Source: VMDJ01 sp038144195 (GTDB taxonomy: Bacteria > Pseudomonadota > Gammaproteobacteria > Chromatiales > Chromatiaceae). Taken from it: 64,000 nt of DNA. The stretch covers positions 1 to 64,000 of the forward strand of contig JAYQNH010000002.1 in NCBI GenBank assembly GCA_038144195.1. The letters run 5' to 3'. Made by a program: the position numbers and the translations under genes. How positions within the stretch are numbered: the first letter of the stretch is position 1; each line of letters starts with the position of its first letter. Shown here piece by piece: positions 1-10,470 of this stretch. The notes beneath the pieces were generated by a model. That model was not told the DNA's origin and did no database searches. It saw only the letters and a program-made list of their open reading frames with translations.

Positions 1-1340
1 ATGATGCCTTCGTTAATGCCGACCATGCCGTATTCAAGTTGTTCTGATACGCGCCAGATACGCGCCACATCTTGGCTATAAAAATACGCGGCTAATCCGT
101 ACTCGGTATCGTTTGCCATCGCGATCGCATCGGCTTCGCTTTCAAATTTAAACAAGGGCGCAACAGGGCCAAAGATCTCTTCGCTAGCCACGCGCATTGA
201 GGTTGTCACGTCCGCTAACAAGGTAGGCTGATAAAAGGTGCCGCCAAGCTCATGTTGCCGTCCACCACAAATCACGCGCGCGCCCTGCTCGCAAGCATCT
301 GCAACCAAGCTTTCTACTTTTTGTAATGCAGCCTCGTTGATCAATGGACCTTGTTGTGACTCTTCAGCAAGACCATCGCCCACTTTTAATGCCGTTACCG
401 CCTGCGCTAACTTTTCCGCAAAGGCATCATAGATACCCGCTTGCACCAAGATACGATTTGCACACACGCAGGTCTGACCTGAGTTGCGATACTTAGATGC
501 CAACACACCGGCAATCGCTTTATCGATATCCGCATCATCTAAGACGATAAAGGGCGCATTACCGCCAAGCTCCATCGACACTTTCTTAACGGTATCCGCG
601 GAATCACGCAGCAATAACTTACCTACCGCGGTCGATCCTGTGAACGATAGCTTGCGCACAATCGGACTGGCTGTCATGACCTGACCCACTGCCGCTGCAT
701 CTTGTGTGGTGATCACATTGAACACACCCGCTGGCATACCCGCACGTTCTGCTAACTCAGCTAGCGCTAACGCACTTAAAGGCGTCAGGTCGGAAGGCTT
801 AAGAACCACGGTACAACCTGCCGCTAAAGCCGGTGCACATTTACGCGTAATCATTGAGCTTGGAAAATTCCACGGGGTAATCGCCGCAACCACACCGATC
901 GCTTGCTTCAGCACCATCAAGCGCTTGTCATGATGCGTGGTTGGAAGCACATCACCATTAATACGTTTAGCCTCATCGGCATACCAATCCACGAAGCCCG
1001 CACCATAAATCACTTCACCTTTCGCTTCGGCTAACGGCTTACCTTGTTCTAAGGTCATGATCCGCGCCAAATCATCTGCATGCTGCACAATCAAGTCATA
1101 CCAACGTCGCAAGATCACACTGCGCTCTGCCGGCAACAACCACGCCAACTCACTAATGCGCGATTCGCCGCTTCAATCGCAAGCTGTGTGTCCTGCCCAT
1201 CACAATCAGCCACATCAACTAAAGTTTCTTGTGATGATGGATTGAGCACCGCAAAGGTTTGCTGACGATGCCCTTCGACCCAAGCACCATCGATATACGC
1301 CTGTGAGCGCCATAGATCAGAATCGTTTAAATGCTGCCAC
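1..1340 (-). CDS. gabD: Succinate-semialdehyde dehydrogenase (NAD(P)+), 3' end off the left edge, frameshifted
   Basis: Oxidises succinate semialdehyde to succinate, as at the end of the GABA shunt; cytoplasmic. The minus-strand translation follows the GabD subfamily: LNDSDL near the N-terminus, the MTLEQGKPLAEA stretch, the catalytic-cysteine motif GQTCVCANR (about position 490) and a C-terminal EYGMVG stretch near the left edge. The last few dozen residues lie outside the window. A one-base frameshift sits near 1137-1147 (WRG to LPAERS). A second break is likely at the extreme 5' end, because the conserved frame has no start codon. The nearest credible start is GTG at 1340, seven bases after a GAGG. 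Family is certain; the exact 5' end is not. Confidence 0.85.
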
Positions 1341-1400
1341 TGGATTGCCTCGAAGAAAGTTCAACCTTGATGATAACTATAAAAAGTTAAACCGATGCGC

Positions 1401-1426
1401 ACAAAAAAACCGCCGTTAGGCGGTTT
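1401..1426 (-). terminator. Rho-independent terminator after tRNA-Pro
   Basis: A seven-base stem (AACCGCC/GGCGGTT, 1408-1425) with a GTTA loop is followed on the minus strand by a run of seven T (complement of 1402-1409). It would end the ihfA-merR-tRNA-Pro transcript just before gabD. Confidence 0.8.
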
Positions 1427-1434
1427 CGATGATC

Positions 1435-1511
1435 TGGTCGGAGCGAGAGGATTCGAACCTCCGACCCCCTGCACCCCATGCAGGTGCGCTACCAAGCTGC
1501 GCTACGCTCCG
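1435..1511 (-). tRNA. tRNA-Pro(GGG)
   Basis: A 77-base cloverleaf on the minus strand. The acceptor stem CGGAGCG/CGCTCCG is perfect, discriminator A and CCA are encoded, and the anticodon stem CCTGC/GCAGG encloses loop ATGGGGT with anticodon GGG. It begins 14 bases after merR stops and probably shares the ihfA-merR transcript, an arrangement common in gammaproteobacteria. Confidence 0.96.
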
Positions 1512-1525
1512 AAATTCTGTAAAGC

Positions 1526-1900
1526 TTAACGCGCTTTCAATAACTCAAGTACTGACTCAAGCTCTGCACGCATTTCAGCCAACATAGCTGAAGACACACC
1601 GCCTGGACTTATGCTTGATGAACCTGCCGCATCGTCTTCGAGCTTTTGACGCGCACCACCAATGGTGAAGCCTTGCTCGTACAACAAACCACGGATGGTA
1701 CGAATCAACTCAACATCATGACGCTGATAGTAACGACGGTTACCACGACGCTTAACGGGCTTGAGTGATGGAAATTCTTGCTCCCAATAACGCAATACGT
1801 GCGGCTTACCGGCACATAACTCACTGACCTCACCAATGGTGAAGTAACGCTTGCCTGGGATAGCGGGTAATTCGATATTACTGCTGGCTGGATCTAACAT
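1526..1900 (-). CDS. MerR-family transcriptional regulator
   Basis: A 124-residue DNA-binding protein of the MerR family. The N-terminal winged helix-turn-helix (residues about 19-88) is clear: FTIGEVSELCAG, then LRYWEQEF, then RRYYQRHDVELI. The short acidic C-terminal helix carries no cysteine metal site, so it is not a CueR/ZntR-type metal sensor. The ATG abuts the ihfA stop codon with no gap, so the two are translationally coupled. This MerR gene is a conserved neighbour of ihfA in many gammaproteobacteria, but its target is generally unknown and none can be assigned here. Confidence 0.88.
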   Translation of the reverse strand: MLDPASSNIELPAIPGKRYFTIGEVSELCAGKPHVLRYWEQEFPSLKPVKRRGNRRYYQRHDVELIRTIRGLLYEQGFTIGGARQKLEDDAAGSSSISPGGVSSAMLAEMRAELESVLELLKAR

Positions 1901-2230
1901 TTAAGATTGATTTGCGGCTGCTTGCTTTGCTTGTTCTTGTTGTTCGCCATAGGCTTCGACACGACCCTTCAATTTTTGACCCGGACGGAAAGTCACCACG
2001 CGACGAGCCGAGATAGGAATCTCTTCACCGGTCTTAGGATTACGGCCCGGACGCTGATTCTTCTCACGCAGATCAAAATTGCCAAAACCAGACAATTTCA
2101 CCTGACGACCGCCTTCCAAAGAAGAACGAATCTCTTCGAAGAACATCTCCACCATGTCTTTTGCTTCGCGCTTGTTCAAACCGAGCTCTTCAAAGAGCTG
2201 TTCAGCCATTTCTGCTTTCGTTAAAGCCAT
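1901..2230 (-). CDS. ihfA: Integration host factor subunit alpha
   Basis: One half of the IHF heterodimer, which bends DNA at specific sites in recombination, replication and transcription. At 109 residues it is slightly longer than the E. coli protein. It opens with the family signature (LTKAEMAEQLFEELGLNKREA), has the GFGNFDLR beta-arm base and the arm segment RPGRNPKTGEEIPI, whose proline intercalates into DNA. It lies between pheT and merR, the usual gammaproteobacterial order. Intact here. Confidence 0.97.
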   Translation of the reverse strand: MALTKAEMAEQLFEELGLNKREAKDMVEMFFEEIRSSLEGGRQVKLSGFGNFDLREKNQRPGRNPKTGEEIPISARRVVTFRPGQKLKGRVEAYGEQQEQAKQAAANQS

Positions 2231-2251
2231 GTCGAAAATCCTTGAGTCGTA

Positions 2252-4628
2252 TTAGTCGCGAAGTTTGGCGCCAAACTGTTTTTCAAGAGCTGCCAGTATC
2301 TTGGCGCTCGCGGCATCCACTTCGGGGTCGGTAAGAGTGTGCGAAAACTCTTGTAAAATCAAGCTCAAAGCGAGACTTTTTGAACTTGCATCGACATTCT
2401 CACCGGTGTAAACGTCGAATAATTGAACAGCTTTCACCACGGCTGGCGCGGCTTTCCGAGCAGCCTCTAGGATCTCGCCAACAGCCACGTCACGATTAAC
2501 CACCACCGCGAAGTCGCGGCGAATCGATGGAAACTTGGACAAAGGTTCGAATGCCGGCACATTGCCCTGCTCGATCACATCCAAAGCCACCTCGAAAACA
2601 AAAGTCGCTGGCAAATCAAGCTTCTGTTGGATCTGTGGATGCACCATACCAATCCAACCCACGTGCTGATCACCACGGGTGATACGTGCACACTGACCTG
2701 GGTGTAAGGCAGTGAACTCACCCGCGTTAAAACTGAACTCATTGATATCAGCAACCTGCGAAAGCACGGCCTCGAGATCACCCTTAAGGTCATAAAAGTC
2801 TACTTTGCGTTGAGGCTGTGCCCACTGCTCAACACCCGCAGGACCACAAACTGCACCCGCCAAACGTTGACGCTGCACTAACTCACCGTCGATACGCTCA
2901 AAGCTCAAACCACTTTCGAAGATGCGTACACGTTCTTGCTGACGTGCCACATTGTGCTTCACCGTGTTTAACAAACCAGGGATCAAACTCGCACGCATGA
3001 TCGACATTTCTGCCGAGATCGGGTTGGCTAACTCAATCTTTTCTGCATCCGGCGTAATCAGCTCAGCCATCTCTGGGCTAATAAAGCTATAAGTGATCGC
3101 CTCTTGATAATCATGTGACACCAAAGTCGCCTTAGCTTTATCGAGCACAAAGGCATTCTCAGGTTGCAGCACAATACTGACCGGTGCCGCATTTAAATTT
3201 GCAGGGATATTCGCGTAACCATAGATACGACCAATCTCTTCGATCAGATCAACCTCGATCGACATATCAAAGCGTGCACTTGACGCAACCACAGACCAAC
3301 CATCATCTGTTGCAGTGACTTGCATACCTAGACGCTCGAGAATGTCGGCAACCTTCGCATCATCAATCTCAATACCCAATACGCGACCAATACGCTCACG
3401 ACGCAAACCAATTGGCGTTAACTTCGGTAAGTCCAGCTTCTGAAATCACTTCGTTGATTGGACCGGCTTCACCACCAACAATCTCAAGTGCCAATGCGGT
3501 TGCACGTTCCATCGCGGTACGTTGCAACTGCCAATCCACACCTCGCTCAAAGCGATGTGATGAATCGGTATGCAAACCATAGCTACGCGCTTTACCCGCA
3601 ATCGCTAATGGCGCAAAGAATGCCGATTCGAAAATAATATCGTCAGTGCTATCAGTAACCGATGAAGGCTCACCACCCATCACACCAGCCATTGCCAGCG
3701 GACCGTTATCATCCGCAATAACCAAGGTGTCATCACGCAAGGTTGCTTCAGCACCATCAAGCAAGGTCAGCTTTTCACCGTTGTTCGCCATGCGCACTTG
3801 AAGCGCACCACTCACCTTCGCTGCATCAAAGGCATGCATTGGCTGGCCAAGCTCAAGCAACACATAATTAGTGATATCAACCATCGGTGAAATCGCCCGC
3901 ACATCGCTACGACGCAAACGCTCAACCATCCAATCAGGTGTGGTTGCACCTTTATTAATGCCGCGAATCACACGACTTAAATAACGAGGACACGCATTGC
4001 TCGCAATGACATTCGCATCACGTACATCATCAATCGATGCAGCTACCGCAGGAATCTCAGGCACAGTTAATGGCGAGCGATTAATCACGCCTACTTCGCG
4101 CGCAATACCTGCAATGCTTAAACAATCACCACGATCAGGCGTCAGATCCACTTCGATACATTGATCATTCAGATCCATGTACTCACGAATATCCATACCG
4201 ATCGGCGCATCAGCCGGTAGCGGCAAAATACCATCACTGCTTTCCGCCAAACCTAACTCAGAAGCAGAACAAATCATGCCGAGTGACTCAACGCCACGCA
4301 GCTTGGTTTTCTTAATCTTAAACTCAGGTGATAAACGTGCATTCAAGGTAGCAACAGGCACCTTCATACCGGCAGCCACATTCTTAGCACCACATACAAT
4401 TTGTGATGGCTCATCGGCACCGATATTCACTGAACAAACGCTCAACTTATCGGCATCCGGATGTTGCTCACGGCTCAATACTTCGCCAACAACGACGCCG
4501 TTAAATTCTTGTGCCGCAGGTTCAACCGCATCCACCTCAAGACCTGCCATCGACAGCTGGTCAGCTAAGGTTTGTGTATCAATTGATGGGTTAACCCATT
4601 CACGCAACCAGGCTTCGCTGAATCGCAT
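2252..4628 (-). CDS. pheT: Phenylalanyl-tRNA synthetase beta subunit, one frameshift
   Basis: The beta subunit of the alpha2-beta2 enzyme that charges tRNA-Phe; it carries tRNA-binding and editing domains. From the N-terminus (4628) one sees the EMAP/tRNA-binding domain (VVVGEVLSREQHPDADK), the B3/B4 editing region (about residues 210-380), B5, and the C-terminal FDX-ACB domain (LSKFPSIRRDFAVVV). The reading frame shifts by one base near 3425-3432, within SEAGL/LPKLTPIGLRRERIG. The two halves together give about 790 residues, the normal length. As this gene is essential and single-copy, the break is probably a sequence error. It follows pheS with a 43-base gap. Confidence 0.95.
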
Positions 4629-4671
4629 CGTGTAATCCTTTGTCTTTCGTAACTGATCTTACGATCAGTGA

Positions 4672-5695
4672 TTAAGCAAACTGTTTTAAGAAGCGCAAAT
4701 CGTTCTCAAAGAACAAGCGCAAATCGTTAACGCCATAGCGCAACATCGCTAAACGCTCGACACCCATGCCGAATGCATAGCCACTGTATTTTTCGCTGTC
4801 GATGCCTACGTGCTTCATCACCTCTGGGTGAATCATTCCGCAGCCAAGCACCTCAAGCCAACCGGTATGCGAACACACACGACAACCATCACCACCACAC
4901 ATCACACATTGGATATCCACCTCTGCTGATGGCTCAGTGAATGGGAAGTAAGACGGACGGAAACGCACATCCAAATCATCACGCTCAAAGAAGGTGTGCA
5001 AGAAGGCATTCAAAATGCCTTTCAGGTCTGCAAAGGTGACATTCTCATCCACCATAAAGCCTTCGACCTGGTGGAACATTGGCGTATGGGTTAAGTCAGA
5101 GTCGCAACGATACACACGACCTGGCGCGATCACCTTGACCGGTGGCTCAGCATCTTTCATCACACGGATCTGCACCGGTGATGTGTGCGTACGCAACAAG
5201 GTACCTTCTTCAAAATAAAAGGTATCGTGCATCGCACGTGCTGGGTGATGAGAAGGAATGTTTAACGCTTCAAAGTTATGGAAGTCGTCTTCGATCTCAG
5301 GACCTGTCGCAACTTCAAAACCTGCGCCCCCAAAGATCTGTTGAATACGTTGCATAGTGCGCGTCACAGGGTGTAAACCACCGTTCGCTTCACCACGACC
5401 TGGCAAACTGACATCAATCTTCTCAGCCGCCAAACGCTCAGCTAATGCGGCTGTTTCAAGCGCAGTCTTACGACCTTCAATCGCTGCCTGCAGCATCTGC
5501 TTAGCTTTATTAATTTCTTGGCCCGCTGTCTTGCGCTCTTCAGGCTGGCAGCTTGCCCAATTGTTTGAGTTGATCGGTGATCACACCGGTCTTACCGAGA
5601 TACTCAACTCGTATCTCTTAAAAAGTGCGCAAATCGGCTGCTTGGTTAACCGCGGTCTCGGCTTTTTTGATTAAGGTTTCCAGCTCGGTACTCAT
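4672..5695 (-). CDS. pheS: Phenylalanyl-tRNA synthetase alpha subunit, two frameshifts
   Basis: The catalytic subunit of phenylalanyl-tRNA synthetase. The start ATG at 5695 opens MSTELETLIKKAETAV; the coiled-coil N-terminal arm is then interrupted by frame changes near 5618 and 5533. From 5496 the class II core is open, with motif 2 region VYRCDSDLTHTPMFHQ, FRPSYFPFTEPS and motif 3 GMGVERLAMLRYG. The total span equals about 341 codons, as expected for PheS. Both breaks lie in short homopolymer or repeat contexts and are likely artefacts. Confidence 0.93.
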
Positions 5696-5758
5696 AAAAG
5701 TTCTCAGCCGTTAAATAAAAAAGCCCTTGCACAGACTTTCCCTGAGCTTTTTAGCGTT

Positions 5759-5789
5759 GATAGCGACGGTAAAAACCGCGCGTGCTATC
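5759..5789 (-). promoter_or_regulatory. Hairpin between rplT and pheS (possible attenuator)
   Basis: On the minus strand GATAGC...GCTATC forms the base of a stem that continues as CGGT/ACCG around a T-rich loop, overlapping the rplT stop. A T-run (GGGCTTTTTT) follows about 45 bases later, before pheS. In E. coli a leader peptide and attenuator (pheM) occupy this site. I see no clear Phe-rich leader here, so only the structure is claimed. Confidence 0.4.
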
Positions 5790-6147
5790 AGCTCGCGAGG
5801 GCAGCACCAGCTTTCTCTGCGAGCTGGCCAAACGCTGGCAAATCGTGCACAGCAATGTCAGCCAACATCTTACGGTCGATCGCCACACCAGCTTTGTTCA
5901 AGCCGTTAATCATGCGGCTGTATGACAAACCGTTCATACGTGCAGCAGCATTGATACGCTGGATCCACAACGCACGGAACTGACGCTTCTTAACGCGACG
6001 GTCACGGTATGCGTATTGACCTGCTTTGATAACCGCTTGTTTAGCAACACGGAAAACTTTACTACGTGCGCCGTAATAACCTTTTGCAGCTTTTAAAACC
6101 TTCTTATGACGACGGTTCGCTTGTACACCACGTTTTACTCTAGACAT
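5788..6147 (-). CDS. rplT: 50S ribosomal protein L20
   Basis: A 119-residue 23S rRNA-binding assembly protein of the large subunit, which also represses its own operon in E. coli. The sequence is typical: MSRVKRGVQANRRHKK, AKGYYGARSKVFRVA and WIQRINAAARMNG. It lies 16 bases after rpmI in the infC-rpmI-rplT operon. Intact. Confidence 0.98.
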   Translation of the reverse strand: MSRVKRGVQANRRHKKVLKAAKGYYGARSKVFRVAKQAVIKAGQYAYRDRRVKKRQFRALWIQRINAAARMNGLSYSRMINGLNKAGVAIDRKMLADIAVHDLPAFGQLAEKAGAALAS

Positions 6148-6163
6148 CTCTTAAGTCTCCTGA

Positions 6164-6358
6164 TTAAGCGTAAGGCATCATGCGACGAGCTGAAGCTACG
6201 TCTGCTTTATGCAACATTGAAGGTGCACGTAAGTGGCGCTTACGTTTAGTCGACTTCTTGGTCAAGATGTGACGACGGTGTGATTGATTGCGCTTAACGC
6301 CGCCCGCGGTAATGCGGAAACGTTTCTTCGCACTGCTATTAGAACGAATCTTAGGCAT
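6164..6358 (-). CDS. rpmI: 50S ribosomal protein L35
   Basis: A 64-residue, highly basic large-subunit protein. It starts MPKIRSNSSAKKRFR and contains the family stretch HILTKKSTKRKRHLR. It is preceded by a GGAGA ribosome-binding site and sits between infC and rplT, as in other gammaproteobacteria. Intact. Confidence 0.97.
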   Translation of the reverse strand: MPKIRSNSSAKKRFRITAGGVKRNQSHRRHILTKKSTKRKRHLRAPSMLHKADVASARRMMPYA

Positions 6359-6457
6359 TTTGCTTCTCCTGTTAAATTGAGCTCACGCTCAAGGTTGCTT
6401 CAGAGTGACCAAGGCAATGCCGACGCCCGACCACTCGTTGGTGACAATGTCACCAAA

Positions 6458-6982
6458 TTACTTTTTACGGCCTGGACCTAAAACCATCACCATTTGGCGC
6501 CCTTCCATCATTGGACGCTGTTCAACTTGTGCGATATCCGCCAAGTCATTTTCCACACGTTCCAAAAGCTCCAAGCCTAGGTCACGGTGAGCATGCTCAC
6601 GACCACGGAAACGCATGGTCACCTTTGCTTTGTTGCCCTCTTCGAGGAACTTGCGCAAGTTTCTCAACTTGATGTTGTAGTCACCAATGTCAGTGCCAGG
6701 ACGGAATTTAATTTCCTTAATCTGGACTTGCTTTTGCTTTTTGCGGGCTTCTTGCTTTTGTTTCTTGGCTTCAAAAACAAACTTGCCGTAATCCATTACT
6801 CGACATACAGGAGGTTCAGCGTTTGGCACGATCTCTACGAGATCCATTTTCGCGTCATTTGCCGCTGCTTGTGCCTCTTCGATTGAAACGATTCCTACTT
6901 GCTCACCGTCTTTGCCAATCAGTCGAACCTCGACTGCAGTAATGGCGTCATTCAGACGATTGCGCTTATCTGCTTTGGCGAT
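6458..6982 (-). CDS. infC: Translation initiation factor IF-3, likely non-AUG (ATC) start
   Basis: IF-3 binds the 30S subunit, checks the start codon and prevents premature 50S joining. The N-domain (VRLIGKDGEQVGIVS), linker and C-domain (VKEIKFRPGTDIGDYN-like stretch, MRFRGREHAHRDLG) are all present and the protein is full length. No ATG fits the N-terminus. A TTG at 7022 has no good ribosome-binding site, whereas ATC at 6982 follows GGAGG by eight bases and gives IAKADKRNRLN. Rare start codons (AUU, AUC) at infC are the known basis of IF-3 autoregulation, which favours ATC here. Confidence 0.9.
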   Translation of the reverse strand: MAKADKRNRLNDAITAVEVRLIGKDGEQVGIVSIEEAQAAANDAKMDLVEIVPNAEPPVCRVMDYGKFVFEAKKQKQEARKKQKQVQIKEIKFRPGTDIGDYNIKLRNLRKFLEEGNKAKVTMRFRGREHAHRDLGLELLERVENDLADIAQVEQRPMMEGRQMVMVLGPGRKK

Positions 6983-7028
6983 AGCCAAGTCCTCCGCATA
7001 AATCAAAAAACAAACTGACAACGTAAAA

Positions 7029-7052
7029 GCACCGGCTAAAAAGCCAGTGCTT
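7029..7052 (-). terminator. Hairpin between thrS and infC
   Basis: A ten-base stem AGCACTGGCT/AGCCGGTGCT with a TTTT loop and one G-U pair lies just after thrS on the minus strand, followed by a poor T-tract (TTTACGTT). It may act as a partial terminator or mRNA stabiliser ahead of infC. Confidence 0.5.
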
Positions 7053-7071
7053 TCACTGTAAAATCAGCTAC

Positions 7072-8983
7072 TTAGCTGCGAGAATCAACCTTCTCTTGAA
7101 GGTGCTCTACAAGGGCATCTAGAGACAAAGTGCCTAGATCCTTGCCGTCTCGGGTACGAACTGCAAGAGCTCGATCTTCGACTTCGCGGTCACCGACTAC
7201 TAATAAGTAAGGGAACCTTCTGCAGCGTGTGCTCGCGGATTTTAAAGCCGATCTTCTCATTTCTCAAGTCCAAATCGACTCTAAAGCCTTTATCTTGCAG
7301 GATTTTTGCAGCTTCCTGCGCAAACGGTGCATGCTTGTCGGTAATGTTCATAATCACCGCCTGCGTTGGGTTCAACCACAGCGGCATCGCACCGGCGTGC
7401 TGCTCGATCAAAATACCGATAAAACGCTCCAAGGAACCCAAAATCGCACGGTGCAACATGACCGGCGTTTTCTTGCTGTTATCTTCCGCGATGTAGTTAG
7501 CGCCAAGACGCTCCGGCATCGAGAAATCCAGCTGAATGGTGCCGCACTGCCACACTCGGTTCAAACAATCGCGTAACGAGAACTCGATCTTCGGACCATA
7601 AAACGCACCCTCGCCCGGCTGCAGCTCCCAGTCCAGACCACGCTCATTCAACGCATCTTCGAGCGATTTTTCCGCTTTGTCCCACAAGGCATCATCACCC
7701 ACGCGCTGCTCAGGGCGAGTCGATAGCTTCACCTCGACCTGCTCAAAGCCAAAGTCTTTGTAAACCTCGAACAACAAATCGGTGAACGCCAATACCTCAG
7801 ACAAGATCTGCTCTTCGGTACAGAAGATGTGCGCATCGTCTTGCACAAAGTTACGCACACGCATCAAACCGTGCAGCGTACCCGATGGCTCATTACGGTG
7901 ACACGAACCAAACTCCGCTAAACGCAAAGGCAGGTCGCGGTAACTCTTCAAACCATGGTTATAAATCTGAATGTGCGCTGGGCAGTTCATCGGCTTGATC
8001 GCATAGTCGCGACTTTCCGAGTGCGTGGTAAAAATCATGTCGCCGAACTTATCCCAGTGACCTGACTTCTCCCACAAACTGCGATCGATCACCTGTGGGG
8101 TATGCACCTCTTGGTAACCGTGATGACGCAACTTCTCACGAATGTAGTTCTGCACGGTCAGATAAATGCTCCAACCTTTGTCATGCCAAAACACCATGCC
8201 CGGTGCTTCGTCTTGCGCATGGAACAGATCCAACGCTTTACCGATCTTACGGTGATCACGCTTCTCTGCTTCTTCCAAGTTATGCAGATACGCTTTTAAC
8301 TCTTTCTTATCGCGCCACGCCGTACCGTAAACACGTTGCAGCATTTGGTTATTCGCATCACCGCGCCAATAAGCACCGGCCAGCTTCATCAACTTAAAGC
8401 CTTTCGGCAATTTACCGGTTGATGGCAAATGCGGACCACGACATACATCGAACCACTCACCTTGGCGGTAGATCGAAATCTCCTCACCTTCAGGAATTGC
8501 ATCGATGATCTCAACCTTGTAGTGCTCGCCCAAATCCGCAAACACCTTCTTCGCTTCCTCACGCGATAGCACTTCACGCTCGATCGGCAAATCACGACCG
8601 ACAATCTCGCGCATGCGATCTTCGATCTTGCCTAAATCATCTGGGGTGAAAGGCTCATCACGCGCAAAGTCGTAATAAAAACCGTTTTCAATCGCAGGGC
8701 CAATGGTCACCTGCGTGCCGGGATATAACTCTTGTACCGCTTGCGCCATCACGTGCGCCGCATCGTGACGAATTAACTCCAGCGCATCGTCATCCTTACC
8801 GGTGACAATCGCCAAATTCACATCGCCATCAAGCGTGGTACTTAGATCAACAACCTTGCCATCAATCTTGCCAGCTAACGCCGCTTTGGCTAAACCGGGG
8901 CCGATATCGATCGCCACATCAGCGATGGTGACCGAGTGGTCAAAAGAACGTTGAGATCCATCAGGGAGGGTAATAACAGGCAT
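7072..8983 (-). CDS. thrS: Threonyl-tRNA synthetase, one frameshift
   Basis: Charges tRNA-Thr. Domains in order: TGS (residues 1-62, MPVITLPDGSQRSF), editing domain with the HDAAHVMAQAV zinc-type motif, class II catalytic core with MNCPAHIQIY (zinc cysteine) and the anticodon-binding domain. The frame changes near 7213-7220, where one extra base in GTTCCCTTAC breaks the run KVPYLLVVGDREVED. The repaired protein is about 637 residues, the usual length. The start ATG has GGAG upstream. As this is an essential gene, the break is probably a sequence error. Confidence 0.96.
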
Positions 8984-9082
8984 CTGCGTGTGTCTCCTCA
9001 GTGGTGACCCCTACCAAAGGTCACGTGAAACGCAAAACATCGAACAGGTCGACGTCAATGAAAGCACAATATTATAAAGGAG

Positions 9083-10427
9083 CTACGCCGACAGCGGAAC
9101 CGCCACACCGTCTTTAATCTGCAAATTCGCCACCACATCGACAAGCGCATCGGTCAGCTGCGCCAAGTCACCCGACGACATCACAAACGGCGGCATCAGA
9201 TACACCAACTTACCGAAAGGTCGCACCCACACACCGCGCTCCACAAACATCGGTTGCACCGATGACATATCGACCGGATGAGTGAGCTCAACCACACCGA
9301 TCGCTCCAAGCACGCGCACCTCAGCCACATGGGCAAACTTCTTGGCTGGCGCCAAACCCTGCAGTAAGCCCTGCTCGATTTGCATCACTTGCTGCTGCCA
9401 ATCATTTGCGCGCAATAGATCAATGCTCGCCTTGGCAATCGCACACGCCAACGGATTACCCATAAACGTCGGGCCATGCATAAACACACCAGGCTCACCG
9501 CGCGCAATGTCATTGGCAATCGCATCGGTCGTCAGCACCGCCGCTAAGCTTAAGTATCCACCGGTCAGCGCTTTACCCACACATAAAATATCGGGGGTGA
9601 TATCGGCATGCTCAACCGCAAACCACTTACCGCTACGACCAAAACCAGTGGCGATCTCATCGGCAATCAGCAACACACCATGCTCATCACATAAGCGTCG
9701 TGCCGCTTGCAGATACTCTGGGGCATAAAAGCGCATGCCACCGGCACCTTGCACAATAGGTTCAAGAATCATTGCTGCCAGTTGATCACCCTGCTCGGCA
9801 AACACCTGCTGCTAACTGCGCCAGATGTTGCTCGGTGCAATGCTCACCAAACGCAGGTTCAGGTCGTTCGATAAACACCTGCTTGGGTAACACGTCCTTA
9901 AACAAGGTATGCATACCGGTGATCGGATCACACACCGACATCGCATCGAGTGTGTCACCGTGATAACCACCACGCGGACTTAAAAAGAAATGCCGTTGCG
10001 ACTGACCCCGGGCAATCTGCGTTTGCAGCGCCATCTTCATCGCCGCTTCAATCGCGACCGAGCCCGAATCCACAAAAAACACCTTTTGCAAATCCCAAGG
10101 ACTAAGCTCGACCAAGGTCTCAGCCAACTCAACCGCAGCCGGATGGGTTAAGCCACCGAACATCACATGCGACATCTTATCCAACTGTTGCATCGCCGCT
10201 TCGTTGAGCACCGGATGGTTATAACCATGAACTGCACACCACCACGACGACATGCCATCAATCAGCTCGCGACCATCGTCGAGTTTTAAGCGCACACCTT
10301 CGGCAGCCACCACAGGATAAATTGGCGACGGCGAGCCCACCGCGCTATACGGGTGCCAAATAGACTGTCGATCTCGGTCAACTAAATTCAAAACGGCTCG
10401 CTCAGTTATTGCGCTGAAACATGACAA
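9083..10427 (-). CDS. bioA: Adenosylmethionine-8-amino-7-oxononanoate aminotransferase, one frameshift
   Basis: The PLP enzyme that makes 7,8-diaminopelargonate in biotin synthesis, using S-adenosylmethionine as amino donor. Diagnostic stretches are IWHPYSAV, DGMSSWWCAVHGYNHP, MSHVMFGGLTHP, EPIVQGAGGMRF, ADEIATGFGRSG, and the PLP lysine in GKALTGGYLSLA. The frame changes near 9805-9812, before the EPIVQ motif. No other bio genes are in the window, so here bioA stands alone between thrS and the divergent histidine kinase. Confidence 0.95.
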
Positions 10428-10470
10428 ATGTCGTAATCAGCATAAGATGGTGAAAACAAGGAAGTACGCT

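Noticed and set aside
4177..4635. Long plus-strand frame within pheT
   Set aside because: Fully antisense to a well-identified essential gene, with no ribosome-binding site.
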